The notes beneath the pieces were generated by a model. The model was not told the origin of the DNA and did not search any database. It was given only the letters and a program-made list of their open reading frames with translations. The translations under genes and the position numbers were made by a program. A stretch of 26,558 bases of DNA from Sphingomonadales bacterium (GTDB lineage: Bacteria; Bacteroidota; Bacteroidia; UBA7662): positions 1-26,558 of the forward strand of contig VHAW01000008.1 of assembly GCA_016872225.1 (NCBI GenBank). Reading direction: 5' to 3'. Shown in pieces: positions 14,473 through 23,074 of the stretch (position 1 is the stretch's first letter; each line of letters starts with the position of its first letter).

Positions 14473-15444
14473 ATGATATCTTCTCGATTGCTCACCTTGT
14501 CAAGCTTGCTGTTGCTAGTTGGCATAACCTTTGGATTTTCGCCGATTGCTTTGGGCCAGTACAGAGAATTTGGGGTTAACTTGTATTCAACGCAATACTT
14601 TGGGGATTTGACCCATGCGCATAATTTTTATTTTAGTACCAGGGGGGGGGTCGGAGCACATTTTCGGAGGCATTTAACCAGGAATATCTCTTTGCGGGCC
14701 GATGTCAACTTTGCTTTGCTTGCGGGGGCGGACAATAGTCCCCGATTGCGCAGGCTTAGCCAAGAAGCGTTTAACGATACTTCGAGGTACTTCAAAGGTG
14801 AAATAACGGAATATTTTCAAGTCGATTCGGTGAGCCGAACCGTAACGGCGGTGCGTGGCGATGTGAGTCTGCGTAATCTTAGTTTTCGTTCGATGTTGTC
14901 GGAGTTCAGTGTGGTGGCTGAATACAAATTTGGAGAGTTCATGATCAACAGCTCGGTGACCCGGGCTAATTTTTATGTGTTTGGTGGATTCAATGTTTAT
15001 AATTTTAATTCCCAGGGAAGGTCGGTCATCGATTCGGTGGGCTGGGTAAGCCTCAAGGATATCACCACTGAGGGTCAGGGCTTGTCCAACTTCTACAATA
15101 CGAAGGAATTCCGCTCTACCCAAATTGGAATTCCCTTAGGGTTAGGGGTGCGTTGGACATTGGATAAATACACTCGTTTTGCCGCTGAGGCAGGTTATCG
15201 GATTTTGTTCACCGATTACCTCGATGACGTGAGCGGTAATTATGTAAATCCGGACGTGATTGGCTCGGTTCATGGTCAACAAGCTGCTGAGTTTGTTGAT
15301 CGAAAAAGACAATTGCATCCTTGGCTCAAGCCCAATGCTTTGGGCACGGCACGGGGGAACTCCAATGGATTGAACGATGGTTACTTGTTTATCGGAATGA
15401 GCGTTTCGAGGGTAATTTATCCGAACAATTGTCCTAGGCTTTGA
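14473..15444 (+). CDS. DUF6089 / PorG-like T9SS outer-membrane protein, copy 1
   Basis: A 323-residue protein with a signal peptide ending near ALGQ (about residue 28). The mature N-terminus reads FGVNLYSTQYFGDLT, the DUF6089 hallmark (G-x-x-x-Y-x-G-D-L). The C-terminus has FTDYLDDVSGNYVN and a final NDGYLFIGMSVSRVIY strand. PorG of Porphyromonas gingivalis, a DUF6089 protein, is an outer-membrane part of T9SS and lies just upstream of uppS, bamA and two ompH genes, as here. Long hydrophilic loops (about 90-135) distinguish this copy from the second. Codons 57-60 contain an uninterrupted run of nine G (14642-14650), an unusual feature in an early coding position. A weak -7-like TATTTTCG lies at 14444-14451. 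Which copy is the functional PorG is not decided by sequence alone. Confidence 0.8.
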   Translation: MISSRLLTLSSLLLLVGITFGFSPIALGQYREFGVNLYSTQYFGDLTHAHNFYFSTRGGVGAHFRRHLTRNISLRADVNFALLAGADNSPRLRRLSQEAFNDTSRYFKGEITEYFQVDSVSRTVTAVRGDVSLRNLSFRSMLSEFSVVAEYKFGEFMINSSVTRANFYVFGGFNVYNFNSQGRSVIDSVGWVSLKDITTEGQGLSNFYNTKEFRSTQIGIPLGLGVRWTLDKYTRFAAEAGYRILFTDYLDDVSGNYVNPDVIGSVHGQQAAEFVDRKRQLHPWLKPNALGTARGNSNGLNDGYLFIGMSVSRVIYPNNCPRL

Positions 15445-16349
15445 TTCGATTGCACAATTTTTTTTGGGTCTTTAAATCCTGCGCAGTGGGCAACAATTCT
15501 AGGTTGAATACCAGGCATATTGCCTTGCTAATGGGCTTGATTTTTGCCATAGGAGTTTCGAATTCCAGTCAAGCTCAATGGCTTGAAATGGGGGTTTCCT
15601 CTGGAGTCACTTCTTATGTGGGGGATATCCCGAATCCAGTGGGGACCTTTCAGTGGGGTGCTGCCGGTGCTGCCTATGCTAAATACAATTTTAATCCGCA
15701 TTGGGGTTTGAAATTGCAATGGGGAGCTCATCGTATATACGCGGCAGATTCCTTGTCTGGGGTGGCGTCACGCGACACCATCAATTTGAGTTTTCGTAAC
15801 AATATTCAATCTGCAACGTTGCATGCGGAGTTTAACTTTTGGCCATTTGTACCTGGATCACGAAAAAAGAAAAGTGCTCCGTATGTTGGTTTGGGCATAG
15901 GCCGTATTTCGTTCGACCCTCAAGCGCAGTACCGAGGTCAATGGGTTTCTTTGCAACCTTTGGGGACTGAAGGTCAAGGCCTGGAGGACAAACCGGGAAT
16001 GCAAGGACTTGTGGAACCTGAGCGCTATGCCCTGAGTGCCTGGACCTTCCCGGTGACCTTGGGTTTTCGTCATAATTTGCGTGATAAGCACAGCCTGGGC
16101 GTAGAGTTTGTGTATTGTTATACCAGTACCGATTACCTTGATGATATCAAAGGGAAGTTTGTGGATCCTTCATTTTTGCGTTTGCACCGCAATGGAATGG
16201 CGGCAGATTTATCCGATCGAAGCTGGGAAAAAGGGCATACCGTACGAGCTCCAGGGACACAACGCGGTGTGAATGCGTACAACGATGCCTATTGGTCCTT
16301 GATGGTCCAGTATTCGTACAGTATACCTTCCAAGCGTTGCCGGATGTAA
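15441..16349 (+). CDS. DUF6089 / PorG-like outer-membrane protein, copy 2
   Basis: Up to 302 residues. There is no ATG near the expected N-terminus until 15531, which would leave a signal peptide with no basic residues. The most likely starts are the TTG at 15441, overlapping the copy 1 stop by four bases (TTGA), or the TTG at 15504, which gives an ideal signal peptide (MNTRHIALLMGLIFAIGV...SSQA, then QW). The mature part matches DUF6089: EMGVSSGVTSYVGDIPN, SAPYVGLGIGRISFDPQ, CYTSTDYLDDIKGKFVDPSF, then GTQRGVNAYNDAYWSLMVQYSYSI. It is closer to typical Bacteroidota PorG in length and loop pattern than copy 1. Adjacent duplicates suggest gene duplication followed by divergence. An eight-T run at 15458-15465 falls between the two candidate starts. 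Confidence 0.8.
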   Translation: MIRLHNFFWVFKSCAVGNNSRLNTRHIALLMGLIFAIGVSNSSQAQWLEMGVSSGVTSYVGDIPNPVGTFQWGAAGAAYAKYNFNPHWGLKLQWGAHRIYAADSLSGVASRDTINLSFRNNIQSATLHAEFNFWPFVPGSRKKKSAPYVGLGIGRISFDPQAQYRGQWVSLQPLGTEGQGLEDKPGMQGLVEPERYALSAWTFPVTLGFRHNLRDKHSLGVEFVYCYTSTDYLDDIKGKFVDPSFLRLHRNGMAADLSDRSWEKGHTVRAPGTQRGVNAYNDAYWSLMVQYSYSIPSKRCRM

Positions 16350-16377
16350 AGGTTAGGGATATCATTATTGCAACGTT

Positions 16378-17112
16378 TTGGATTCCATTCTTGTTCCGGA
16401 GCATTTGGCCATTATCATGGATGGCAATGGACGTTGGGCCCAACAAAGAGGCCAGGATCGTATCTACGGTCATCGCTATGCGGTGCAGGCCGTGCGCGAA
16501 ACCTGCGAGCTTTGCGCGGAATTAGGGGTTAAATACCTTACCTTATATACCTTTTCTTCCGAAAATTGGGCAAGGCCTGCCGATGAGGTTTCCGCATTGA
16601 TGCAGTTGTTGGTGGATACGATTAAATCCGAATTGGATACCCTGATGAAGAACCAAATTTCCCTACATGCCTTCGGGGATTTGGATTTGTTGCCTGCGGA
16701 ATGTCGTGAACAATTGGCCGTAACCGTCGATCAAACTTCCGGCAATACGCGGATGCAACTCAATTTGGCGTTGTCCTATAGCTCCCGCAGCGAATTGCTT
16801 CGTGCTGTGCGAATCATTGCCACTGATGTGCGTCTCGGAAAAATAAATCCAGAGGAAATAGACGAAAAGGTTATTTCTGAGCGTTTACACACTTCCTCTC
16901 TTCCAGACCCGGAACTTTTGATACGCACCAGTGGAGAAATGCGCATTTCCAATTTTCTTTTGTGGCAGCTTGCATATTCGGAATTGTATTTCACCCCGGT
17001 TTGTTGGCCTGATTTTCGAAAAGAACATTTGCATGCTGCTTTGGAGGACTTTGGTAAGAGAGAAAGAAGGTTTGGCAAAACTTCAGCTCAATTGATTGGA
17101 GCAAATAAATGA
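16378..17112 (+). CDS. uppS: Isoprenyl transferase (undecaprenyl diphosphate synthase)
   Basis: A 244-residue cis-prenyltransferase. The start must lie before PEHLAIIMDGNGRWA, whose Pro, His and catalytic Asp15 are essential. A stop codon at 16354-16356 leaves the TTG at 16378 as the only likely initiation codon, since the first ATG would remove the conserved P-x-H. Further motifs are GHRYAVQAV, LTLYTFSSENWARP (54-67), and RTSGEMRISNFLLWQLAYSELYF (from 183; the family usually has R-T-G/S-G-E-x-R-x-S-N-F). The enzyme builds the C55 lipid carrier for peptidoglycan and other surface glycans at the inner membrane. The stop overlaps the bamA start (ATGA). The setting between porG and bamA is conserved in Bacteroidota. 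Confidence 0.95.
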   Translation: MDSILVPEHLAIIMDGNGRWAQQRGQDRIYGHRYAVQAVRETCELCAELGVKYLTLYTFSSENWARPADEVSALMQLLVDTIKSELDTLMKNQISLHAFGDLDLLPAECREQLAVTVDQTSGNTRMQLNLALSYSSRSELLRAVRIIATDVRLGKINPEEIDEKVISERLHTSSLPDPELLIRTSGEMRISNFLLWQLAYSELYFTPVCWPDFRKEHLHAALEDFGKRERRFGKTSAQLIGANK

Positions 17113-19634
17113 TGGCAGGTTGTTTGAATAAGTATTCCTTAGATTTACGGAGGATCCTGATATGTTTCTTCGTGCTCTTGGGTCAAGACCCCATTAAGGC
17201 TCAAGGGAGCTATGGAGGAGGGGTAGAATCTTCGGCCATGGTCCGGAGCTACCGAATTGCTGCTCTGCGAGTGGAAGGGCTGAGGCATACCGACAAGGAG
17301 CTTTTGTTGATGATTGCGGGTTTGAAGGAGGGGCAACGGTTCACGTGGATGGGGGATGAAGGAGCCAAAGCGGTTCGAAACCTTTGGAAACAAGGATTAT
17401 TCGGCGATGTCCAAATCAAGGCAGACTCCATCGTTGAGCAGAATATTTATTTGTGCCTTTATCTCGAGGAAAAGCCACGTTTGTCCAAAGTAGTTTTTAA
17501 TAGGAAAGTTTCTAAAGCCCGCGCCGAAGAAATTACCGAGTCCCTTAAAGGTTTCAAAGGCAAAATACTCAGCGAAGAGGTTCAGCGAAATATCGATCGG
17601 CTCGTTCATAAATACTATATCGATAAAGGCTATAGGCAAGTGAGCACCCGCATGGTCATGGTCCCCGATTCCAATCAGATCAATACCTCGATTCTTAATG
17701 TTACGGTGATTCCAGGGCCCAAGGTCAGGGTCGGTGAGCTTGTCATTACAGGCAACCAAATTTTGCCAGAAGCTAAAATCGCTCGTATCCTCAAAACAGC
17801 ACGGCCCAAAGTTTGGTGGAATCCATTCCGAACGGGCAAATGGGATCCAGAGAAATTTGAGGAACAAAAGGACAAGCTTATCAAACGTTATCAACAACTG
17901 GGCTACCGAGATGCTCGTGTTCTCAAAGATTCCGTTTACTTGGTGAATCCTCAGCGCATGGGTTTGGCTTTGCAGGTTTATGAGGGCAAACCGTACTATA
18001 TACGCAGTTTGGTTTTCGAAGGAAATTCTGTTCATCCGGATAGTTTGCTACGTAGTTTTTTGGGTATTAAAGTAGGTGATCTATATAATAAAGAATTGCT
18101 CGATTCTCGTTTGCAGATGGATCCCTCTGGTAGGGATATATCCTCTTTGTATATGGACGACGGTTATCTCTTTTTTCAGGTGAGCGGACACGAAAACAGG
18201 GTAGAAGGTGATAGTATTGATTTGATCATTAGGGTGGTGGAGGGTGCCCAGGCTATGGTAAGGCAAGTGACGGTGAAAGGCAATGACAAGACCTCGGACC
18301 ATGTGATTATTCGAGAACTCCGTACCCGACCCGGACAGAAATTTAGCCGGAGCGATGTGATGCGAACTACCCGAGAACTAAGTCAACTCGGCTATTTTGA
18401 CCCGGAGCAACTTGGTGTGATTCCAACCCCGAATCCTCAGGATGGGACAGTTGACATTGAATACAAGGTGGTAGAACGTTCGAACGACCAAGTCGAGCTG
18501 TCCGGGGGATGGGGTGCTGGTCAAGTCGTGGGATCGTTGGGATTGGTGCTCAATAATTTTTCTGCACGCAAAATGTTCGATCCCAAGGCGTGGTCACCGG
18601 TGCCTGGAGGCGATGGGCAGCGGGTTAGTGTGCGGGCCCAATCCAATGGACGTTTTTTTCAATCGTATAATTTATCCTTCACGGAGCCATGGCTCGGAGG
18701 GAAAAAACCTAATTCATTGAGCGTGAGCAGTTATGTTTCCATTCAAGTGCCCAATGGATTGCCCCGCTCTAACCCTTTACGCCAGTCTATTACCATTCGT
18801 GGGGCAAGCATCAGCTTTGGGCAGCGACTCAAAAAGCCGGATGATTTCTTTACCGTTTTGCACAGTTTGAACTTTCAACAATTTGATCTCAAAAACAGCC
18901 AAAACACAGCTTTTTTGCCAGATGGAATATCCAATAACTTGTTTATCAAAGAGACCATTGCCCGCAATAGTGTGGACCAGCCGATTTTTCCTCGTAGCGG
19001 AAGCAATATTTCTTTGACAGCTCAGATTGCACCGCCCTATTCCTTACTGGGTCGTGCAGGCAGCACAAGCACTTTGGCCAAGGAACGCTATAAATGGGTT
19101 GAATACCACAAATGGCGCTTTGATTATCAAAATTATACGAAATTGGTGGGTAATTTGGTACTAATGAGCAGGATGCAATTTGGATGGTTGGGGAATTACC
19201 AGGCGGCAACTGGAGAGGTTCCCTTTGGTAGGTTCTATGTGGGTGGCGACGGTATCATGGGCTTTGCCTTGGATGATAGGGAATTAGTTGGTTTGAGAGG
19301 ATATCAAAATAACTCGCTCACTCCGAGGGATAACGGACAAACGGTAGGGGCCACAGCCTTCCAAAAGTATACTATGGAATTACGTTACCCTCTTTCGTTG
19401 AATCCTTCAGCAACAATTTATGTGACCTCTTTTCTTGAGGGAGGCAATTCATTCAGAAAGGTTAGGCAATTCGAGCCCTTTCGAAACTACCGCTCTGCCG
19501 GGGTTGGTGTTCGGGTATTTCTTCCCATGTTTGGCCTGCTTGGGGTAGACTGGGGGTATGGCTTTGATCCTGTTCCCAATGCAGGTCAGGTCAACAAAGG
19601 CAATGTTCATATTTCCATTGGGCAATCTTTTTAA
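17109..19634 (+). CDS. bamA: Outer-membrane protein assembly factor BamA
   Basis: An 841-residue Omp85 protein of normal length. A signal peptide of about 30 residues ends near IKAQG. Five POTRA-type repeats follow over roughly 45-430, each with a G-N/G-x-x-x-x-x-x motif (VRVGELVITGN, YIRSLVFEGNSV, VRQVTVKGNDKT). The barrel starts after VELSGGWGAGQVVG and includes SFTEPWLGGKKP, the LRGYQNNSLTP lock of loop 6 and a C-terminal strand ending in Phe (GNVHISIGQSF). It inserts beta-barrel proteins into the outer membrane with the Bam lipoproteins, which are not in this window. Its ATG overlaps the uppS stop, with another ATG in the next codon, and two Skp-type chaperones follow directly, so substrate delivery and insertion are encoded together. 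Confidence 0.96.
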   Translation: MMAGCLNKYSLDLRRILICFFVLLGQDPIKAQGSYGGGVESSAMVRSYRIAALRVEGLRHTDKELLLMIAGLKEGQRFTWMGDEGAKAVRNLWKQGLFGDVQIKADSIVEQNIYLCLYLEEKPRLSKVVFNRKVSKARAEEITESLKGFKGKILSEEVQRNIDRLVHKYYIDKGYRQVSTRMVMVPDSNQINTSILNVTVIPGPKVRVGELVITGNQILPEAKIARILKTARPKVWWNPFRTGKWDPEKFEEQKDKLIKRYQQLGYRDARVLKDSVYLVNPQRMGLALQVYEGKPYYIRSLVFEGNSVHPDSLLRSFLGIKVGDLYNKELLDSRLQMDPSGRDISSLYMDDGYLFFQVSGHENRVEGDSIDLIIRVVEGAQAMVRQVTVKGNDKTSDHVIIRELRTRPGQKFSRSDVMRTTRELSQLGYFDPEQLGVIPTPNPQDGTVDIEYKVVERSNDQVELSGGWGAGQVVGSLGLVLNNFSARKMFDPKAWSPVPGGDGQRVSVRAQSNGRFFQSYNLSFTEPWLGGKKPNSLSVSSYVSIQVPNGLPRSNPLRQSITIRGASISFGQRLKKPDDFFTVLHSLNFQQFDLKNSQNTAFLPDGISNNLFIKETIARNSVDQPIFPRSGSNISLTAQIAPPYSLLGRAGSTSTLAKERYKWVEYHKWRFDYQNYTKLVGNLVLMSRMQFGWLGNYQAATGEVPFGRFYVGGDGIMGFALDDRELVGLRGYQNNSLTPRDNGQTVGATAFQKYTMELRYPLSLNPSATIYVTSFLEGGNSFRKVRQFEPFRNYRSAGVGVRVFLPMFGLLGVDWGYGFDPVPNAGQVNKGNVHISIGQSF

Positions 19635-19636
19635 CG

Positions 19637-20320
19637 ATGGTGGACCAATTTGTATTCGTTTATCGTAGGACCTATTGGGCATTCCGGGTCATCCTGGTTT
19701 TTGGCTTAGCCTCCTTATTGGTCCATTATTCAGCTTTGGGGCAAGCCCAGCGATTTGTTTATGTTGATACAGAATTTATGCTGGGTCAAATGACCGAGTA
19801 CCAGGGCGCTCAAAGTGAGCTCAAAGTCCAGGTCGAGCGACTCAATGCAGAGTCGGAAGAGAAGAAGCAAGAAATTGAAAGGCTCTACAGGGCGTTTAAA
19901 GCCGAAAGCCCTCTTTTGACGGAATCGATGCGCAAGGATCGTTTGGAGGAAATCAAGGCCAAAGAGACCCAGCTGTTGGCTTGGCAGAATCAACAATTTG
20001 GCCCTGAGGGAGCTCTGCAGAAACGTCAACAAGAGCTGATACGGCCGTTGCAGGACAAAATCTTCGCCGCGGTCCAAAAATATGCTCGTGACAAAAGCTA
20101 TGACCTTATATTTGACAGAGCCGCAGGGAATCAATTGCTGTTTGTGAATCCTAAATTTGACAAAAGCAACGAAATCCTTACTGCCATGGGGGTTGTCAAA
20201 AAATCCCCACAGGCCAAGGCTCAGCGTAAACCCGTTGCCAGTAGCCCAACAGCGAAACCAAATTCCAGCGAAAAAGCCCCTACACCTTCCAAAGAATTCA
20301 CGCCATCAAACCCCAAATAA
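19637..20320 (+). CDS. Skp/OmpH family periplasmic chaperone, copy 1
   Basis: A 227-residue protein starting 2 bp after the bamA stop. It has a signal peptide of about 35 residues (hydrophobic 17-33, cut near LGQA), then the Skp pattern: FVYVDTEFMLGQM, a long charged coiled-coil (about 58-150) rich in Glu, Lys and Gln, and the closing IFAAVQKYARDKSYDLIFDRAAGNQLLFVNP. Skp trimers hold unfolded outer-membrane proteins in the periplasm and deliver them to Bam. This copy carries an extra tail of about 45 residues rich in Pro, Ser, Lys and Thr (from about 186), likely disordered, which the second copy lacks. Confidence 0.92.
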   Translation: MVDQFVFVYRRTYWAFRVILVFGLASLLVHYSALGQAQRFVYVDTEFMLGQMTEYQGAQSELKVQVERLNAESEEKKQEIERLYRAFKAESPLLTESMRKDRLEEIKAKETQLLAWQNQQFGPEGALQKRQQELIRPLQDKIFAAVQKYARDKSYDLIFDRAAGNQLLFVNPKFDKSNEILTAMGVVKKSPQAKAQRKPVASSPTAKPNSSEKAPTPSKEFTPSNPK

Positions 20321-20327
20321 AACGACA

Positions 20328-20864
20328 ATGACCATTGCCTCTGTTAGATTCCCCCTAAAAGCCATAGCTTCAACATGCTTTTTGGCCGTTTTGTTCCTTA
20401 CCCATTCTTTGCATGCTCAGTCCCCAAAATTGGGACATATCAATTCAGGTGAGCTTGTCTCCATGATGCCAGAAACCAAAAAAGCTGAAGACAGCCTCAA
20501 AAAATTTGCAGAGGGTATGGAAACGCAAGTCCAAGCTATGCTCAGTGAGCTGAAAATCAAATACGCCGATTTTCAGTCAAAAAGTAAAGAATGGACGGAG
20601 TCTCTACGGGAATACAAAACCAAAGAAATTCAGGACCTTCAGTCTAATATTGATAATTTCCAACAACGTGCTCAGCAGGATATTTCCAAACGCAAGGAAG
20701 ACCTTCTTGGTCCGGTGATCAAAAAGGCAGAAGAGGTCATCAAATCAATTGCCAAAGAAGGAAATTACGATTATATTTTTGATACTTCCAACGGGTCTTT
20801 TCTGCATGTCAAGGAAGCGGATAACCTGATGGATCAGGCCAAGAAGAAATTGAAATTACCCTAA
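20328..20864 (+). CDS. Skp/OmpH family periplasmic chaperone, copy 2
   Basis: A 178-residue protein from the ATG at 20328, 7 bp after the first copy. The frame extends upstream but only overlaps the end of copy 1. A signal peptide ends at LHAQ (about residue 27). The mature part has KLGHINSGELVSMMPE at the N-terminus, a coiled-coil helix pair (about 50-140) and the EEVIKSIAKEGNYDYIFDTSNGSFLHV ending, the standard Skp layout without an extra tail. Paired skp genes after bamA are usual in Bacteroidota. The stop overlaps the next start in a TAATG arrangement, pointing to translational coupling with the PorE-like gene. Confidence 0.94.
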   Translation: MTIASVRFPLKAIASTCFLAVLFLTHSLHAQSPKLGHINSGELVSMMPETKKAEDSLKKFAEGMETQVQAMLSELKIKYADFQSKSKEWTESLREYKTKEIQDLQSNIDNFQQRAQQDISKRKEDLLGPVIKKAEEVIKSIAKEGNYDYIFDTSNGSFLHVKEADNLMDQAKKKLKLP

Positions 20865-23074
20865 TGCGACGGTTGCCAATGATTCGTATTGGATTTTACA
20901 TCCTTCTTGCTTTGTTTTGGCAGACTGGAACGATATGGGCTCAGGAATCCAAAAGTGCTAAGAAATCCGCGGGGACCAAAGCCAAAGAAACCAAAACAAG
21001 CAACACCAAGCCAAGCCGGACCCCCGGCTTCATCCAAAAATTGGCGGACGAGTCGGATACCCTTGGTAGCAAAAAGCCTTTGATCAATCCGGATAAGCTC
21101 GAGGGGAATAGAGCATACAAAGCCGAAAATTATTTCTTTGCCATTGAACACTACAAGAAGGCCCTGAGGGTGGACAAAAAGGACCTCCAATTGCCTTTCC
21201 TCATTGCTGAATGTTATCGTTTGGCCAATGAAATCAAAAATGCCGATGTTTGGTACGCCAGGGCAATCAAAGCGGGAGTGTCCAATGATTCCATCCACAT
21301 CAACTATGGGACCATACTCCGTGCCTTGGAGCGTTATCCTGAGGCCATAGAACAATACGAGGCCTACCTTCGGTATAGCTCCCAAGATGCCTATATCAAA
21401 TGGTTGATAGAATCCTGTAGGCTGGCGCAAACCTGGTTAGATCGGCCTGCGCGTTATACCGTTGAAAACATCGTGCGATTCAATACCAAGAATTCAGAGT
21501 TTGGGATAACGCCCATGAAGTACAATGCAGTTCTTCTTAGTTCAACGCGTACGGATGCCATGGGCACGAAACTATACGGTCGTTTGGGCGAAGACTTTAG
21601 TGACCTTTTTGAGAGTTATGTCGATGGCCAAAATAAATGGTCCAAACTTAGGCCAGTCCCAGGAATGATTAACACTTTGGGGAATGATGCTACTCCATGC
21701 CTGACCTCTGAAGGGAATACTTTGTACTTCACGCGGTGCAGCGCAAAGAATGGTTCGTGTAGAATATTCAAAACAACGCGCAGTGGTGCGGGATGGGCTG
21801 AGCCTGTCCTCGTGCCCATTATGGCCGATACGGTGGATGTTGGACATCCAGCGGTGACCGTCAATGAAGATAAAATGTACTTTGTGGCCTCCAATGCTGA
21901 AGGAGGCTTTGGTGGAAAGGATATTTGGTTTATGAATCGGTCCGAGGATGATACCTGGGAAGAGCCGATCAACCTTGGGCCAACGGTCAATACCGAAAGG
22001 GATGAAATGTTTCCTTACATTCACGTGTCCGATACGGTCTTATTTTTTGCCTCCGATGGTCACCCGGGCATGGGAGGACTTGATATTTTTCGATCTATAG
22101 GCGGCGGTTCGGACTGGGAGCAAGCCGAGAACATGCGCAATCCAATTAATTCCGGAGCAGATGATTTTGGAATTACGGTAAATGAGAAAATTACCAGTGG
22201 ATTTCTTGCATCCAGCAGGGTGGGGGGACGCGGCAGCGATGATATCTATATATGGAATTTTATCCCCTACAGGGTTACTCTTAGCGGAAAGGTTTACGAC
22301 GACACCACCGGAAAAGTAATCCCACGCGCCCAAGTGCGGCTCGTTCTCGAAGATTCCTCCTATTTTGAAACGATTACTGATTCAATGGGGCAATATTATT
22401 TCAAATTGAGAGAAGATGTCTATTATCGCCTTGAAGCATTCGTCTCTAGAGATAATATTCCATACCACTTGCACGCAGCACCCCGACAACGCTTGCTATA
22501 CTATGGTACCGATTCGACGTTTAATACGTATCAAACGAAAGATGACACCGATTGGAGCATTGATTTACCAATGCGCTTGGCGCCGACGGAGGAAATTAGG
22601 TTAAGCGATATCATGTACGATTACGACAAGGCATTTTTACGACCTATTTCCGTTGTGGCCTTGGATTCGTTGGTCAATTTTCTAAGCAAATCTCCAAACA
22701 TTTCAATAGCGATTCATTCCCATACCGACTCCAGAGGGTCTGATCCGTACAATCAGGCCTTGTCGCAGAGGCGAGCTCAATCGGTGGTGGATTATTTGAT
22801 TTCCAAAGGGATATCTGTCCAAAGGCTTATCGCACAAGGTCATGGAGAAAGTCGGTTAATCAACCGTTGCCGTGATAAAGTTCAATGCAGCGAAGAGGAA
22901 CATCAACTGAATCGACGTACGACCTTTAGCATTACTGCAATTGATTTGGATCGTGTTATTGTGAAGTATAAAAGGGTGACGGGTGAAGAAACTGAGGATG
23001 CCGAAGAAGCAGTTTACGAAGCGATTTCGGAAAAGAAAAAATTAAGAAGACCAAGCCACCAAGCATCCCGATGA
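20864..23074 (+). CDS. TPR-PD40-carboxypeptidase regulatory-OmpA protein (PorE-like)
   Basis: A 736-residue periplasmic or outer-membrane-associated protein. The signal peptide ends near IWAQ (about 26). A Lys/Thr-rich linker follows, then TPR-like helices (about 83-190), WD40-like PD40 beta-propeller repeats (about 213-463; e.g. NTLYFTRCS, DKMYFVAS, TVLFFASDGHPGMGGLDIF), a carboxypeptidase-regulatory-like domain (about 468-570; VTLSGKVYDDTTG and DSMGQYYFKL) and an OmpA domain (about 577-705). The OmpA domain holds the peptidoglycan-binding HTDSRGSDPYNQALSQRRAQ and GHGE. This domain order is that of P. gingivalis PorE, a T9SS component linking the machine to peptidoglycan. PorE is a lipoprotein, but no lipobox cysteine is seen here, so it may be a soluble relative. 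Many paralogues of this layout exist in the phylum, so a T9SS role is likely but not proven. Confidence 0.85.
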   Translation: MRRLPMIRIGFYILLALFWQTGTIWAQESKSAKKSAGTKAKETKTSNTKPSRTPGFIQKLADESDTLGSKKPLINPDKLEGNRAYKAENYFFAIEHYKKALRVDKKDLQLPFLIAECYRLANEIKNADVWYARAIKAGVSNDSIHINYGTILRALERYPEAIEQYEAYLRYSSQDAYIKWLIESCRLAQTWLDRPARYTVENIVRFNTKNSEFGITPMKYNAVLLSSTRTDAMGTKLYGRLGEDFSDLFESYVDGQNKWSKLRPVPGMINTLGNDATPCLTSEGNTLYFTRCSAKNGSCRIFKTTRSGAGWAEPVLVPIMADTVDVGHPAVTVNEDKMYFVASNAEGGFGGKDIWFMNRSEDDTWEEPINLGPTVNTERDEMFPYIHVSDTVLFFASDGHPGMGGLDIFRSIGGGSDWEQAENMRNPINSGADDFGITVNEKITSGFLASSRVGGRGSDDIYIWNFIPYRVTLSGKVYDDTTGKVIPRAQVRLVLEDSSYFETITDSMGQYYFKLREDVYYRLEAFVSRDNIPYHLHAAPRQRLLYYGTDSTFNTYQTKDDTDWSIDLPMRLAPTEEIRLSDIMYDYDKAFLRPISVVALDSLVNFLSKSPNISIAIHSHTDSRGSDPYNQALSQRRAQSVVDYLISKGISVQRLIAQGHGESRLINRCRDKVQCSEEEHQLNRRTTFSITAIDLDRVIVKYKRVTGEETEDAEEAVYEAISEKKKLRRPSHQASR

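Noticed and set aside
17397..18035. A 212-codon open frame on the minus strand inside bamA
   Set aside because: It lies wholly antisense to a strongly conserved POTRA-encoding region and its translation shows no family motif.
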